NCBI RefSeq assembly: GCF_004006395.2
Contig: NZ_CP029758.2
Span: 2,418,001 to 2,482,000 of the forward strand
Reading direction: 5' to 3'
DNA length: 64,000 bases
DNA from: Clostridium sp. AWRP
GTDB lineage: Bacteria > Bacillota > Clostridia > Clostridiales > Clostridiaceae
The first letter of the stretch is position 1. Every line of letters starts with the position of its first letter. The translations under genes were made by a program, and so were the position numbers. Shown here piece by piece: positions 8,870-17,369 of the stretch. A model generated the notes under the pieces. That model did not search any database. It was not told the origin of the DNA and worked only from the letters and a program-made list of their open reading frames with translations.

Positions 8870-8988
8870 TATAAATCCTCCAATATAAATTATAACTTTA
8901 TAGTCATTTAAATACTATATTTTATATTTTATATCTATTTCATCCTATTTGTCTACTATAGTTGTAATTATACTATATATATAATGTT

Positions 8989-9029
8989 ATAAAGAGCATA
9001 ACCTAATTAAAAAACGGTATGCTCTTTAT
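8989..9029 (-). terminator. Hairpin terminator after the PH-domain operon
   Basis: A stem of 12 bp or slightly more (ATAAAGAGCATA with TATGCTCTTTAT) with an A-rich loop lies downstream of the minus-strand PH-protein genes and of the amidohydrolase remnant. The T-run is poor, so terminator activity is probable rather than certain. Confidence 0.55.
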
Positions 9030-9053
9030 AATTTAATTCATTCTAATTGCCAT

Positions 9054-9149
9054 TCAAGGCAAGATATCTTTCTTAATTTTACCATACTCAACTACTATAT
9101 GTCCATTAACTATTACATAATAAACTCCATTGAGTCTTTCCTTATCTAA
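9054..9149 (-). pseudogene. C-terminal remnant of an amidohydrolase (dihydropyrimidinase/D-aminoacylase type)
   Basis: Directly after the stop of the PH-domain gene, and in another frame, the minus strand encodes GVYYVIVNGHIVVEYGKI before a TGA at 9054-9056. This is the typical closing beta-hairpin of metal-dependent amidohydrolases such as D-aminoacylases and dihydropyrimidinases. No metal-binding HxH motifs or N-terminal barrel are present. I read it as a deletion remnant whose 5' part was lost where the PH gene now ends. The assignment rests on about 18 residues only. Confidence 0.5.
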
Positions 9150-10557
9150 AAAATTTCTCAACAGCATTATCTTTTAAATTTTTAACCTTTAATTCTTTGC
9201 CATAATTAGAACTATATAAAATAAATTTGTAATTACAAACTCCTTTATTGTGCTGAAAATAATTGTATGATAAAGTCACAGATTGTATAGTGGATAGCTT
9301 TAAAACAGATTGAGTTTTATTAAAACTATTATGGCATATACAAACCAAATCCCTATTTATTCCTAGTGCTGTATTTCTAAATTCCATATGCCCTATAATA
9401 AATAATATTATAAACATGGCTATGCTAAATAAAATAAAACTTGGTTTTATAAATGCAATTATGCAAGTTACACTTACCCAAAATATAATTTTTTTATAAA
9501 AAAAACTAACATATACATTACTAAGAGGTTTATTAAAATTATCTTCATACAAAAATTCATCAAGCAAATTTTTTAATATTTCATCTTTCAATTGGGTACT
9601 GCATATGGGATACAGTATAGCTTTTTCTCCTTTTTCATCTCCGTATCCAATACTTTCTATTTCTATAGTAAAATACCCAAAAGCTTGCATTAAAATAGTC
9701 TGTTTAAGATGTATACCCTTAATCTTTTCTCTATCAAAACTATAATTTTTTTTATTTAAGACTCCGTAATTTATACAAATTTTATTATTATCAGCCCACA
9801 TCCTGAAATTATAATATTTTGTAAAATTATATATAATGGACAGACATAAACTTACAAATAAAATAATACAAACTATAATTGCGATTATATAAATTTTTTC
9901 ATAAAAAGTTGTATAATTAAATCCTTTAAAATATTGGGATGTATCAATATTAAGTTTAAGTAATTTTTTAGCACGTTCCTCAAAAAATTGCTGTATGGCA
10001 AGCAATATAGCTAGTCCCTTAAACAGTGAATTAGAAATAATAGAATATATAAATAATTCTTTTGAACCTAAACTATAAGATTCCTGTCCATATTTATTTT
10101 TAAGTGTATTCGTATTTTCCTTAAGCAGTATACTTCTAAGCTCCTCAGCCCTATCTCTATTTAAAGTAAATTTCAATTCACTTCCATGATCCTTTGCATC
10201 TCCTGTATCAATTTTTATAGTTGCTGCATTAAAAACTTGTTCAAAGAAATTTGTTGAAATGTCAACTGTATTGATTTTTTCTAAAGGAACTTCTACTTTT
10301 TTTATGCTAAAAACCCCTTCTTTGTGATAAATAGACTTTTCTCTTATTATAAAAATGTTTTTTCTCCATTCTATAATTTCATATGCTAGAAGTAGTATTA
10401 ATAAAATTACTGCAATTAAAATTCCTAATCTAAATCCAATCCACTTAATTAGGAATCCTGATGCAAAAATAATTCCTATCATTTCTTTTAATATTGTTCC
10501 TAAACTATAAAATAATTTAAAGAAATGATTTCTCTCTATCCTATCCAATTTTATCAC
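9142..10557 (-). CDS. Bacterial PH-domain membrane protein, YdbT-like
   Basis: A 471-residue protein with two N-terminal membrane segments (about 15-55), a bPH2 domain (FIIREKSIYHKEGVFSIKKV, about 72-91), a second membrane pair (about 160-250), a second bPH2 unit and a third membrane pair near 355-390 followed by a third PH-like unit. This is the YdbT/YdbS (DUF304) architecture. In Bacillus the pair is linked to resistance to some peptides; the mechanism is not settled. The start is uncertain (GTG at 10557 or a TTG three codons later after GGGTG). It overlaps the upstream partner by 17 nt, so the two are translated together. Confidence 0.8.
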   Translation of the reverse strand: MIKLDRIERNHFFKLFYSLGTILKEMIGIIFASGFLIKWIGFRLGILIAVILLILLLAYEIIEWRKNIFIIREKSIYHKEGVFSIKKVEVPLEKINTVDISTNFFEQVFNAATIKIDTGDAKDHGSELKFTLNRDRAEELRSILLKENTNTLKNKYGQESYSLGSKELFIYSIISNSLFKGLAILLAIQQFFEERAKKLLKLNIDTSQYFKGFNYTTFYEKIYIIAIIVCIILFVSLCLSIIYNFTKYYNFRMWADNNKICINYGVLNKKNYSFDREKIKGIHLKQTILMQAFGYFTIEIESIGYGDEKGEKAILYPICSTQLKDEILKNLLDEFLYEDNFNKPLSNVYVSFFYKKIIFWVSVTCIIAFIKPSFILFSIAMFIILFIIGHMEFRNTALGINRDLVCICHNSFNKTQSVLKLSTIQSVTLSYNYFQHNKGVCNYKFILYSSNYGKELKVKNLKDNAVEKFFR

Positions 10558-11026
10558 CCAATTCTATAACATTTTTAAGGTTATTTGCGACTTTTTCAGC
10601 ATCTTCCACAGCTATAGCAGGGATTTTATGTGTACCCCCTGCCGTTATAATATTTACAGAAGCTATTTTACACATTCTTTCAATTGGTCCCTGTTCTATT
10701 TTTAAATTTTGAATTCTAGAAATTGGAATTATTGTTCTTTTTCTTATGATTATACCTTCTATAAGTTCAATTTTATCTTCAAATATGCCATATTTCCACT
10801 GCTTATACTCTAAAAAAGGCCATATAAAACTATCCAAAATTGAAACAAATATTATTATTGCAGTTAAAAAATTCAAAATACATTTTAGTACTTTCATATC
10901 TTCAATTTTGGGCATTAAGAACAAATTCACACATATCACATATAAAGCTATAAATATAACACTAATTACTGTTCTTCCAATAATCCATAATTTTATAGCA
11001 TTTTTGTCGATCTTATCATAATTCAT
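10541..11026 (-). CDS. Bacterial PH-domain membrane protein, YdbS-like
   Basis: A 161-residue partner of the larger PH protein, with two membrane segments (about residues 15-70) and one bPH2 domain (YGIFEDKIELIEGIIIRKRT, about 80-99, then IPISRIQNLKIEQGPIERM). The ATG follows AAAGGAGATTAACT. The small-plus-large YdbS-YdbT pair is a recurring unit in Firmicutes. It is divergent from the ArsR gene at 11224. Confidence 0.8.
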   Translation of the reverse strand: MNYDKIDKNAIKLWIIGRTVISVIFIALYVICVNLFLMPKIEDMKVLKCILNFLTAIIIFVSILDSFIWPFLEYKQWKYGIFEDKIELIEGIIIRKRTIIPISRIQNLKIEQGPIERMCKIASVNIITAGGTHKIPAIAVEDAEKVANNLKNVIELGDKIG

Positions 11027-11150
11027 AGTTAATCTCCTTTACATATCTAGTGTACTTGCTCGTATACTAATTAGTTTTACCTATATTATATATTACATAA
11101 TTATACTTTCGTATTTCAAAATTTAATAAATCTTTTATAATTATTATATA

Positions 11151-11179
11151 TTGACGTTTATATTTGTATATCATAATAT
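11151..11179 (+). promoter_or_regulatory. Promoter of the ArsR gene
   Basis: TTGACG (11151-11156), a 17-nt spacer and TAATAT (11174-11179) lie about 45 nt before the gene. The region around the -10 is rich in ATATTTGTATATCATAATAT, an imperfect inverted repeat where an ArsR dimer could autoregulate. Confidence 0.65.
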
Positions 11180-11223
11180 GTAAATGTAAAGATTCAAATA
11201 TAGAAAAATAACGAGGTAGAACT

Positions 11224-11502
11224 ATGGACAATAATTATAAAGAATATGCCAATACTGCTGAACTTCTTAAGGTACTGGCACATCCTATTAGACTATGCAT
11301 AGTCAGAGGACTATTAGATAAGGGCTGCTGTAATGTTACCCATATGCAAAATTGCCTTCAAATTCCTCAGTCAACTTTATCACAACACCTACAAAAATTA
11401 AGGACAGCAGGAATTATAGAAGGAACTAGGAACGGACTTGAAGTTAATTACAATGTTTGTAATAAAACAGCTATTGATTTAATTCATGTTTTATTTAAGT
11501 AA
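11224..11502 (+). CDS. ArsR/SmtB-family transcriptional regulator
   Basis: A 92-residue winged-helix repressor. LLKVLAHPIRLCIVRGLL (residues 14-31) and the recognition helix PQSTLSQHLQKLRTAGII are standard for ArsR. It carries several cysteines (Cys27, a pair in DKGCCNV, one in MQNCL and one near the C-terminus), which suggests metal or thiol/sulfur sensing, but the CxC of arsenic sensors is not seen. No transporter or efflux gene is next to it. The ATG follows ACGAGGTAGAACT. Confidence 0.85.
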   Translation: MDNNYKEYANTAELLKVLAHPIRLCIVRGLLDKGCCNVTHMQNCLQIPQSTLSQHLQKLRTAGIIEGTRNGLEVNYNVCNKTAIDLIHVLFK

Positions 11503-11526
11503 TTTCAATGATCTATAGAGTTCAAA

Positions 11527-11616
11527 CAAAAAAATCAACTTATACTCCAAATATTTTTTACAACATTCAGCTCGATTAAATATTGTAAAAATATGCCTAC
11601 GTATAAGTTGATTTTT
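11527..11616 (+). terminator. Long nested hairpin after the ArsR gene
   Basis: The outer arm AAAAATCAACTTATAC pairs with its complement about 55 nt later. An inner stem (ATATTTTTTACAA with TTGTAAAAATAT) closes a 20-nt loop. The structure ends in T-rich sequence and sits just after the ArsR stop, so it likely terminates that transcript; it is longer than a usual terminator. Confidence 0.65.
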
Positions 11617-11727
11617 AAGTTAGAAAACTCCTTAGGACTAATAATCTTTCATACAAAAGGGCTCAAGCAATATCCTTATCCATAACTATTAATTCTTAAT
11701 TCTCAATTTTTAATTGTACTTTAATAG

Positions 11728-12672
11728 CTATACAGAATTTTTTCTTAACTTTACTTCTTGTTTACTTGGATAAATGGTATCAGAATATATATAATCTACG
11801 CCCATTTTAGCAGCTCTTTTAAAATCTTGTCTTCTATCAATTGTCCAACAAAATACCTTTAACCCATCTTTATGCGCCAATTGTACAATTTTCTTAGTAA
11901 GTAAATCATATCTGGAATCTAAAGCTACAGCCCCTATAGACTTTGCATACATATAACCATGGAGTCTACTATTGGGATTTATAATTGGCATTATACGAAT
12001 CTCATTATCTTTACTTTTTAAATATTCCAAAGCTGGATAATTAAATGAATGGACGATGACTTTTTTTTCGTAACCATATTCATGGATAATATCTAAAAAT
12101 GTATTAATATCTCTATTTCTTTTACTTAGAAATTTAATTTCAAATATTGGTACAAGATTGTATTTAGAACATTCCGTCAATGCTTCCTCAAATCTAGGCA
12201 CTTTTAAATTAGGATATTGAGCTATATTTGCACCCTTATCAATCTTAAGCTCATCTATTTCATCTGACGACTTTTTTGTTATTAGTCCCCTTCCATTAGT
12301 TGTTCTATTAAGTGTAGGATCATGGAGTAAATATAAAACACCATCGGAGGAAGAGCATACATCTAATTCTACTCCCCAATATCCCATTTTACCTGCAACA
12401 TCAATAGCAGGAATGGAATTTTCAGGAGCAAATTTATTTGCTCCACGATGAGCTATTACTATAGGTTCATTTGACATTACAGTATTATTAACTTTTTTTG
12501 GTATATTGTTCTTTCTTTTATAACTTACATTACTTAATTTATTAATTTTTATATTAGATGAATATTTAAAAGAAAGAGAATTGGTATTGTAATAAAAAGT
12601 TACAGCCATAACTTTCAAAAGTAATACAGTAAACAATATAAGGATAACATTTGTAAATATCTTTTTATAAAT
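11728..12672 (-). CDS. Membrane-anchored or secreted glycerophosphodiester phosphodiesterase, probable ATT start
   Basis: A GDPD domain (PF03009 type) spans about residues 65-305: IAHRGANKFAPENS, GVELDVCSSSDG and LLHDPTLNRTTNG give the catalytic His-Arg, Glu-x-Asp and second His. These enzymes release glycerol 3-phosphate from phospholipid headgroup diesters. TTG at 12636 and an ATG further in have no ribosome site. Twelve codons upstream of the TTG an ATT (12670-12672) lies 7 nt after AAGGGGGG and gives a complete N-terminal signal, YKKIFTNVILILFTVLLLKV. I therefore take ATT as the start (314 residues). The protein should face outside. This is inference from sequence only. Confidence 0.85.
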   Translation of the reverse strand: MYKKIFTNVILILFTVLLLKVMAVTFYYNTNSLSFKYSSNIKINKLSNVSYKRKNNIPKKVNNTVMSNEPIVIAHRGANKFAPENSIPAIDVAGKMGYWGVELDVCSSSDGVLYLLHDPTLNRTTNGRGLITKKSSDEIDELKIDKGANIAQYPNLKVPRFEEALTECSKYNLVPIFEIKFLSKRNRDINTFLDIIHEYGYEKKVIVHSFNYPALEYLKSKDNEIRIMPIINPNSRLHGYMYAKSIGAVALDSRYDLLTKKIVQLAHKDGLKVFCWTIDRRQDFKRAAKMGVDYIYSDTIYPSKQEVKLRKNSV

Positions 12673-12804
12673 ACTATTTCCCCCCTTATTAATAAAACTT
12701 TAAACTTAACTAAATATCTTAGCAAATCTAATCTTAGCTTAGAAATACCATACTAGACAAAAACATAATTTTTCTCATTATTACTCTTCTAATTCTATCA
12801 TAAA

Positions 12805-12971
12805 TTATCTATAATAGTCTAATTTACGAAAAATATATATAATAATTTTGCTGCATATAAGAGCCAAAATTATTCCTCCTAATACATCTATATGATAATG
12901 AACATATAAATATAGTCTAAAAAAAGATATCAAAAATGTTAGGGTAAAATAATCATCATATAAAGCATAGC
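12805..12971 (-). pseudogene. C-terminal remnant of a PAP2-family phosphatase
   Basis: The minus strand of this gap has an open frame ending at TAA (12805-12807) that encodes FFRLYLYVHYHIDVLGG followed by a hydrophobic helix. RxxxxxHxxxD-G is the third signature of PAP2 lipid phosphatases, with the catalytic His and Asp still intact. The first two signatures (KxxxxxxRP and PSGH) are gone: the frame runs into the lysine-permease terminator hairpin at 12972. A deletion that joined the permease terminator to the tail of a PAP2 gene explains this. Confidence 0.6.
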
Positions 12972-13011
12972 AAAAAAGTTTCCAGAAAGTTAAACTTCCT
13001 GGAAACTTTTT
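12972..13011. terminator. Terminator of the lysine permease gene
   Basis: A 12-bp stem (AAAAGTTTCCAG with CTGGAAACTTTT) with A- and T-runs on either side lies directly after the permease stop at 13021. It can act in both directions. Confidence 0.85.
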
Positions 13012-13020
13012 ATCAAAATA

Positions 13021-14484
13021 TTATTTCATATTTTCCACTTCTTTTTCTATACTATTAAAATCTACATCTTCTAATTTAATAACTTTTGTACTATGCCTTT
13101 TTTTATACCATACCCATAGACCGAAGAATAAAGGCAGTCCTATATATGAAGAAATAACTCCACCCCAATCTATTTTAGCTTCTCCAAAATAAGTAATACC
13201 TTGGCCTAAGATAACCACAATACAAAGCACAAGTGCTATAATCGGACCCAGTGGAAATAATTTAGCCTTATATTTTAACTTACTAAAATCACGTTTTTGT
13301 AAAGTATAAGCCTTTCTAAAACGATAATGGCAAAATGCTATTCCAACCCAGGCTACAAATCCTGCAAGTCCTGAAGCTGCTACTAACCATACATACACCG
13401 TAGTTTCTGCATAAAATCCAGTTAAAAAACAAGCAGATGCTACTATAGTAGTAAGTATAAGTGAATTTACCGGTACTCCCCTTGAATTAACTTTTGCAAA
13501 ACATGCTGGTGCATTTTTTTCTTTAGCCATAGAATATAACATTCTCGTTGAAGCATACATTCCAGAATTTCCTGCAGATAAAACAGAAGTTAAAACAACT
13601 GCATTCATAAGAGAAGCCGCTCCTGCTATACCTGCCTTTTGAAATACCATTGTAAAAGGACTTGTATCAACTCCTGCATTCATATAAGGTATAAGAGCTC
13701 CTACTACAAATATTGTACCTATATAAAATAATAATATTCTCCAAAATACAGCATTAATTGCCTTTGGTATAGTTTTTTCTGGATTTTCACTTTCTCCTGC
13801 TGCTATACCTATAAGTTCTGTACCTTGAAAAGAAAATCCTGCAATTAAGAAAACTAAAAATATAGATTTAAAGCCACCTACAAAAGGCGCATCTCCTACT
13901 GTAAAGTTTTTAAATCCTACAGGTTTTCCATTAAATATTCCACAAATAGTTGCCACACCTACAATTAAAAATACGATAACTGTAAAAACTTTTATACCAG
14001 CAAACCAAAATTCTGATTCTCCGTAGGCTTTTGCAGACAATAAATTAAGTCCAACTATAAGTACTAAAAAACATACACTCCATATAATAGACGGTACACC
14101 TGGAAACCAAAATTTCATTATCAAGGCCCCTGCCACCATTTCTGTTGCAACAGTTATAGCCCAATTGTACCAATAGTTCCATCCAAGTGCAAAACCCAGT
14201 GCCGGATCTACAAACTTAGTGGCATATGTACTAAAGGAACCTGAATCAGGCATGTACGTTGCCATTTCTCCTAAACTTGTCATTAAAAAATAAACCATAA
14301 CTCCTATACAGCCATAAGCCACAAGTGCTCCTCCAGGACCCGCCTGTTTAATCGTAGCTCCTAGAGCTAAAAATAATCCTGTTCCTATAGCTCCGCCCAA
14401 AGCAATCATATTTAAATGCCTGGCTTTAAGACCTCTTTTAAGTTCATAGGTCCCCTCTTGTTTTTGTTCTGCAACACTCTGCAT
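13021..14484 (-). CDS. lysP: Lysine-specific amino acid permease (APC family)
   Basis: A 487-residue permease with about 12 membrane segments. The N-terminal LKARHLNMIALGGAIGTGLF (residues 20-39) is the APC/AAT-family substrate-binding signature, and GWNYWYNWAITVATEM matches LysP-type transporters. It is preceded by a lysine riboswitch and terminator (14552-14785), so lysine is very likely the substrate: when lysine is plentiful, transcription stops before the gene. The ATG follows AAGGGGGGAAAAAA. Family alone would not separate LysP from histidine or aromatic permeases; the riboswitch does. Confidence 0.9.
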   Translation of the reverse strand: MQSVAEQKQEGTYELKRGLKARHLNMIALGGAIGTGLFLALGATIKQAGPGGALVAYGCIGVMVYFLMTSLGEMATYMPDSGSFSTYATKFVDPALGFALGWNYWYNWAITVATEMVAGALIMKFWFPGVPSIIWSVCFLVLIVGLNLLSAKAYGESEFWFAGIKVFTVIVFLIVGVATICGIFNGKPVGFKNFTVGDAPFVGGFKSIFLVFLIAGFSFQGTELIGIAAGESENPEKTIPKAINAVFWRILLFYIGTIFVVGALIPYMNAGVDTSPFTMVFQKAGIAGAASLMNAVVLTSVLSAGNSGMYASTRMLYSMAKEKNAPACFAKVNSRGVPVNSLILTTIVASACFLTGFYAETTVYVWLVAASGLAGFVAWVGIAFCHYRFRKAYTLQKRDFSKLKYKAKLFPLGPIIALVLCIVVILGQGITYFGEAKIDWGGVISSYIGLPLFFGLWVWYKKRHSTKVIKLEDVDFNSIEKEVENMK

Positions 14485-14551
14485 TTTTTTCCCCCCTTAT
14501 CGGTTTTTAATTTCCGATAAGTGATATAACTAAGACGGACATAAGGTGATC

Positions 14552-14587
14552 ATAAAAATAACCTTGAGAGTATACTCAAGGTTATAT
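14552..14587 (-). terminator. Riboswitch-controlled attenuator
   Basis: On the minus strand a stem (ATAACCTTGAG with CTCAAGGTTAT) is followed by TTTTTAT, about 70 nt before the permease start. It is the expression platform of the lysine riboswitch just upstream. Confidence 0.9.
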
Positions 14588-14600
14588 AAAGACATATTAA

Positions 14601-14785
14601 TCCTCTAACGAATGATAGCTCTCCACAAATTAACCTTGTGACAGTTTTACATATATTTTATGTAAAACCAATTACTTAGCATTAAAGCATCTGCTAAATA
14701 ACTTCGGCAAAATTTCCTTTCAAGTTGTATCATAGTGCTTAACTCCTCAACTCTACTCTTAAATTCTGCACCTCTACCTCAGTTA
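14601..14785 (-). promoter_or_regulatory. Lysine riboswitch (L-box)
   Basis: The minus strand shows the L-box conserved blocks in order: AGGTAGAGGTGCAGAA near 14766-14781, AGAGTAGAGTTGAGGAGT, TTGCCGAAG, ACTGTCACAAGG and GTGGAGAGCTATC near 14613. It is followed by an intrinsic terminator and the permease gene. A candidate promoter (TTGACT and TAATAT) lies just upstream, around 14795-14830. Lysine binding should favour the terminator. Confidence 0.93.
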
Positions 14786-14895
14786 TTCACTTATATTAAT
14801 ATATTATGAACTAAAACTTTAAGTTAGTCAACAGATTTTGTACTCTAAAGTACATTTTGTAAAAATATTATTGAATATGCAAAAAATATATCATA

Positions 14896-16716
14896 TTAAT
14901 CGTCAGGTACATTAATTCCTGCCATTTTCATAAGATACAGAGCATTTCTCGTTTTCGATGCACCTCTATGTAATTTATAATCAAACTGTATTTTATTATC
15001 TTTATAATATTCTCTAAAATGATAATTTTTTACTCTTTCATTACTTTCCCTCTCTATATCACATAATTCCAAATCATGAGTTGATACCATACCACAGGTA
15101 TTAGAATCCATTAATTCATTTATAAGTATCTTAGCTCCAGTGTGCCTATCTATAGAATTAGTGCCTTTAAATATTTCATCTAATAAGAAAAAAATATTTT
15201 CTCCTCTATTTGCAGCTTCTACAATAGATTTTATTCTCAAAATTTCTCCATAAAAAGAAGATATATTTTTTTCTAAATTGTCACTTATTCGCATACAGGT
15301 GTAAATACTCATTATAGAACAACAAAATGATTTTGCACGAACCGGTGCCCCCGAATAAGCAAGTACTAAATTTATACCTGCTGTTCTTAAAAAAGTGCTT
15401 TTCCCAGACATATTTGATCCCGTGATAAGCGCTACTTTAGAATTTTTATTCAAATCCAGATTATTACAAACTGCCTTATCCCATAAAAGAGGATGTGCCA
15501 TAGAATCTGCTTTTAAAACCAAGGAATTATCCAAAATTTGAGGCATTGTCCAATTTGAATGGTCAAATGCTATAACTGCAAGACTACTCAACATTTCAAA
15601 TTTTCCAACAGTTTCAATCCAGCCATAAAGCTCACTTCCATTTTGTTCCCTCCACTTTTCAAAGGCAAACATACACTGATAATCCCAAAGGAAAAATATA
15701 TTAAGTATTATATATGCAATGTTCTGGCGCTGAGATATGCTCTCTGATATCTTTTTTAGCTTATATATTTCTTCTGCTGCATTTTTCAATTTTCCATTTT
15801 GTTTTTTTAATAGCATACTTTTTAAGTCTTTTAAGTAATCACTCTGAAATTCTTCTTTGCATATTAAAGATATAGTTTTTTCATAAGATCTTATATTACT
15901 TTTTAAATTAAAAACCGTGTTTAAAGTACTAAATCTGTTTTTAGCCCCTGGTAAAAGTAAAATTATTTGAACTACAAGTGCTGCATACCCTATAGAATTA
16001 TTAAAAAAGTGAAATACAAAACTCATAAACAAAAGCATTATAGTTACAATAGGAATTATTTTAAATACAACTATAATGTATTTATTTCTGTATGTTGAAT
16101 TCTTAGTTGAAACTATTTCTTTAAGCTTTGAAACACTCTCCTTATTATCTTCTATGGATGAACTCTGTGCCTCTAGATGCTGTCTCCACTTCAATTTAGA
16201 TGACAATTCCAAAACCGCACTTTGTCTTTTTTCTATATCTTTAGAATTTCCTAAAGGTGATGACAGCACATTTTTTAAGTTTTCCTTTCCAAGATAAGTA
16301 TTACAACAATTAATGCATTGAAATAATGAGTTTTCACCAAATATATCAAGATCCCAGGAATAATTATGCTCTACATTCCTAAAATTTTCTCCTTTTTCGT
16401 TAAATTCTTTCCAATCACCAACTATTCTTTTTAGCGAATTACAATTTATTTTTACTAGTTTTTTTGTAAAATCTGTATTTTGTTTTAACTTTTCATGGAC
16501 TCTTACTGCAAGTACAAACAATATAGCTGAAACCAGAAAAATACTTAAGCTCATATAGTAATAGTTTTTAATATATAAACCTACTATAAAGATTATTCCT
16601 AGCAAAAATATTAAAAAACGTAACCTACTCATACATACTACAGCAGAACTTTGTCTTTTCACAAGATGGTCATAATGCTTTTTTCTTCTGCAGTAGATTT
16701 CTTCAATTTCATCCAA
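14896..16716 (-). CDS. Membrane-anchored MutS-family ATPase
   Basis: A 606-residue protein. The C-terminal MutS ATPase domain has Walker A TGSNMSGKSTFLRTAG (about 430-445), Walker B FFLLDEIFKGTNSIDR and the following HDLE dimer-contact region. Two pairs of hydrophobic segments (about residues 28-68 and 215-255) would anchor it in the membrane. The mismatch-recognition domain of MutS and the Smr nuclease of MutS2 are both absent. The TTG start follows GAGGAG with 8-nt spacing. A similar gene lies at 62102-63784. Function unknown; DNA repair should not be assumed from the name. Confidence 0.85.
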   Translation of the reverse strand: MDEIEEIYCRRKKHYDHLVKRQSSAVVCMSRLRFLIFLLGIIFIVGLYIKNYYYMSLSIFLVSAILFVLAVRVHEKLKQNTDFTKKLVKINCNSLKRIVGDWKEFNEKGENFRNVEHNYSWDLDIFGENSLFQCINCCNTYLGKENLKNVLSSPLGNSKDIEKRQSAVLELSSKLKWRQHLEAQSSSIEDNKESVSKLKEIVSTKNSTYRNKYIIVVFKIIPIVTIMLLFMSFVFHFFNNSIGYAALVVQIILLLPGAKNRFSTLNTVFNLKSNIRSYEKTISLICKEEFQSDYLKDLKSMLLKKQNGKLKNAAEEIYKLKKISESISQRQNIAYIILNIFFLWDYQCMFAFEKWREQNGSELYGWIETVGKFEMLSSLAVIAFDHSNWTMPQILDNSLVLKADSMAHPLLWDKAVCNNLDLNKNSKVALITGSNMSGKSTFLRTAGINLVLAYSGAPVRAKSFCCSIMSIYTCMRISDNLEKNISSFYGEILRIKSIVEAANRGENIFFLLDEIFKGTNSIDRHTGAKILINELMDSNTCGMVSTHDLELCDIERESNERVKNYHFREYYKDNKIQFDYKLHRGASKTRNALYLMKMAGINVPDD

Positions 16717-16752
16717 GTATATTTCTCCTCTTTTCTCACTACATCTATGTTT

Positions 16753-17184
16753 TTATTTGCTATTTTTCAACCTACTTACTTTTAACTCATCAAAATAATC
16801 TTTTATCTTCAGATCCATGCCTAATATATGACTTGATATCCAATTGTACACAAAATCCAAAATATCCAAAATTGATTTTTGTGTATCCTCATCTATTTCA
16901 TCTAAATCCAAGTTTTCTATTTTTTCTATAAATTTATCATGCACTCGTTTTTGTTCCGAATAACCTGGATAGTCATACATTTGCATAATCTTTTCTTCAT
17001 CCTCAAAATGATAAACAGTATACTCTTTTAGATCATCAATTAAATTTAAAATATCACCAAAATAGTCCACATGATTTTCATTGACAGCTAACTCATATAT
17101 GGACTGTCCTATTTCAAATAACTTTTGGTGCTCATCATCTATTCTCTTAATTCCACAAGCATATTCATCTTTCCATTCAAACAT
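16753..17184 (-). CDS. Bacteriohemerythrin with one altered iron ligand
   Basis: A 143-residue four-helix diiron protein that binds O2 in related bacteria. Ligands by position: His19, His59 and Glu63 (HFEDEE), His82, His119 and Asp124 (HILGMD). The HxxxH pair in the third helix normally reads H-x-x-x-H; here it is Q-K-R-V-H, so the first His (residue 78) is Gln. The ATG follows GGGAAGTATACT. Roles in O2 delivery or scavenging in an anaerobe are plausible; the lost ligand could change iron or O2 binding. Confidence 0.85.
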   Translation of the reverse strand: MFEWKDEYACGIKRIDDEHQKLFEIGQSIYELAVNENHVDYFGDILNLIDDLKEYTVYHFEDEEKIMQMYDYPGYSEQKRVHDKFIEKIENLDLDEIDEDTQKSILDILDFVYNWISSHILGMDLKIKDYFDELKVSRLKNSK

Positions 17185-17296
17185 AGTATACTTCCCTTCT
17201 AAATATTTTATTGTAAAATTTTATAACTTACTGATTGCACTGCTTCTGTACATATTATAACAAAATTTAAATTAGTAAACTACTACTAATTTAAAA

Positions 17297-17321
17297 CGCC
17301 GCCGGAATAACACCGGCGGCG
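17297..17321 (-). terminator. GC-rich terminator
   Basis: A 9-bp perfect GC stem (CGCCGCCGG with CCGGCGGCG) with loop AATAACA, followed on the minus strand by TTTTAAATT, lies just after the membrane-protein gene at 17370. It stands out in such AT-rich DNA. Confidence 0.85.
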
Positions 17322-17369
17322 TAAAGAAAATAAAAAATTATTCACTCATTAAATCCGTAGGAAACATTT

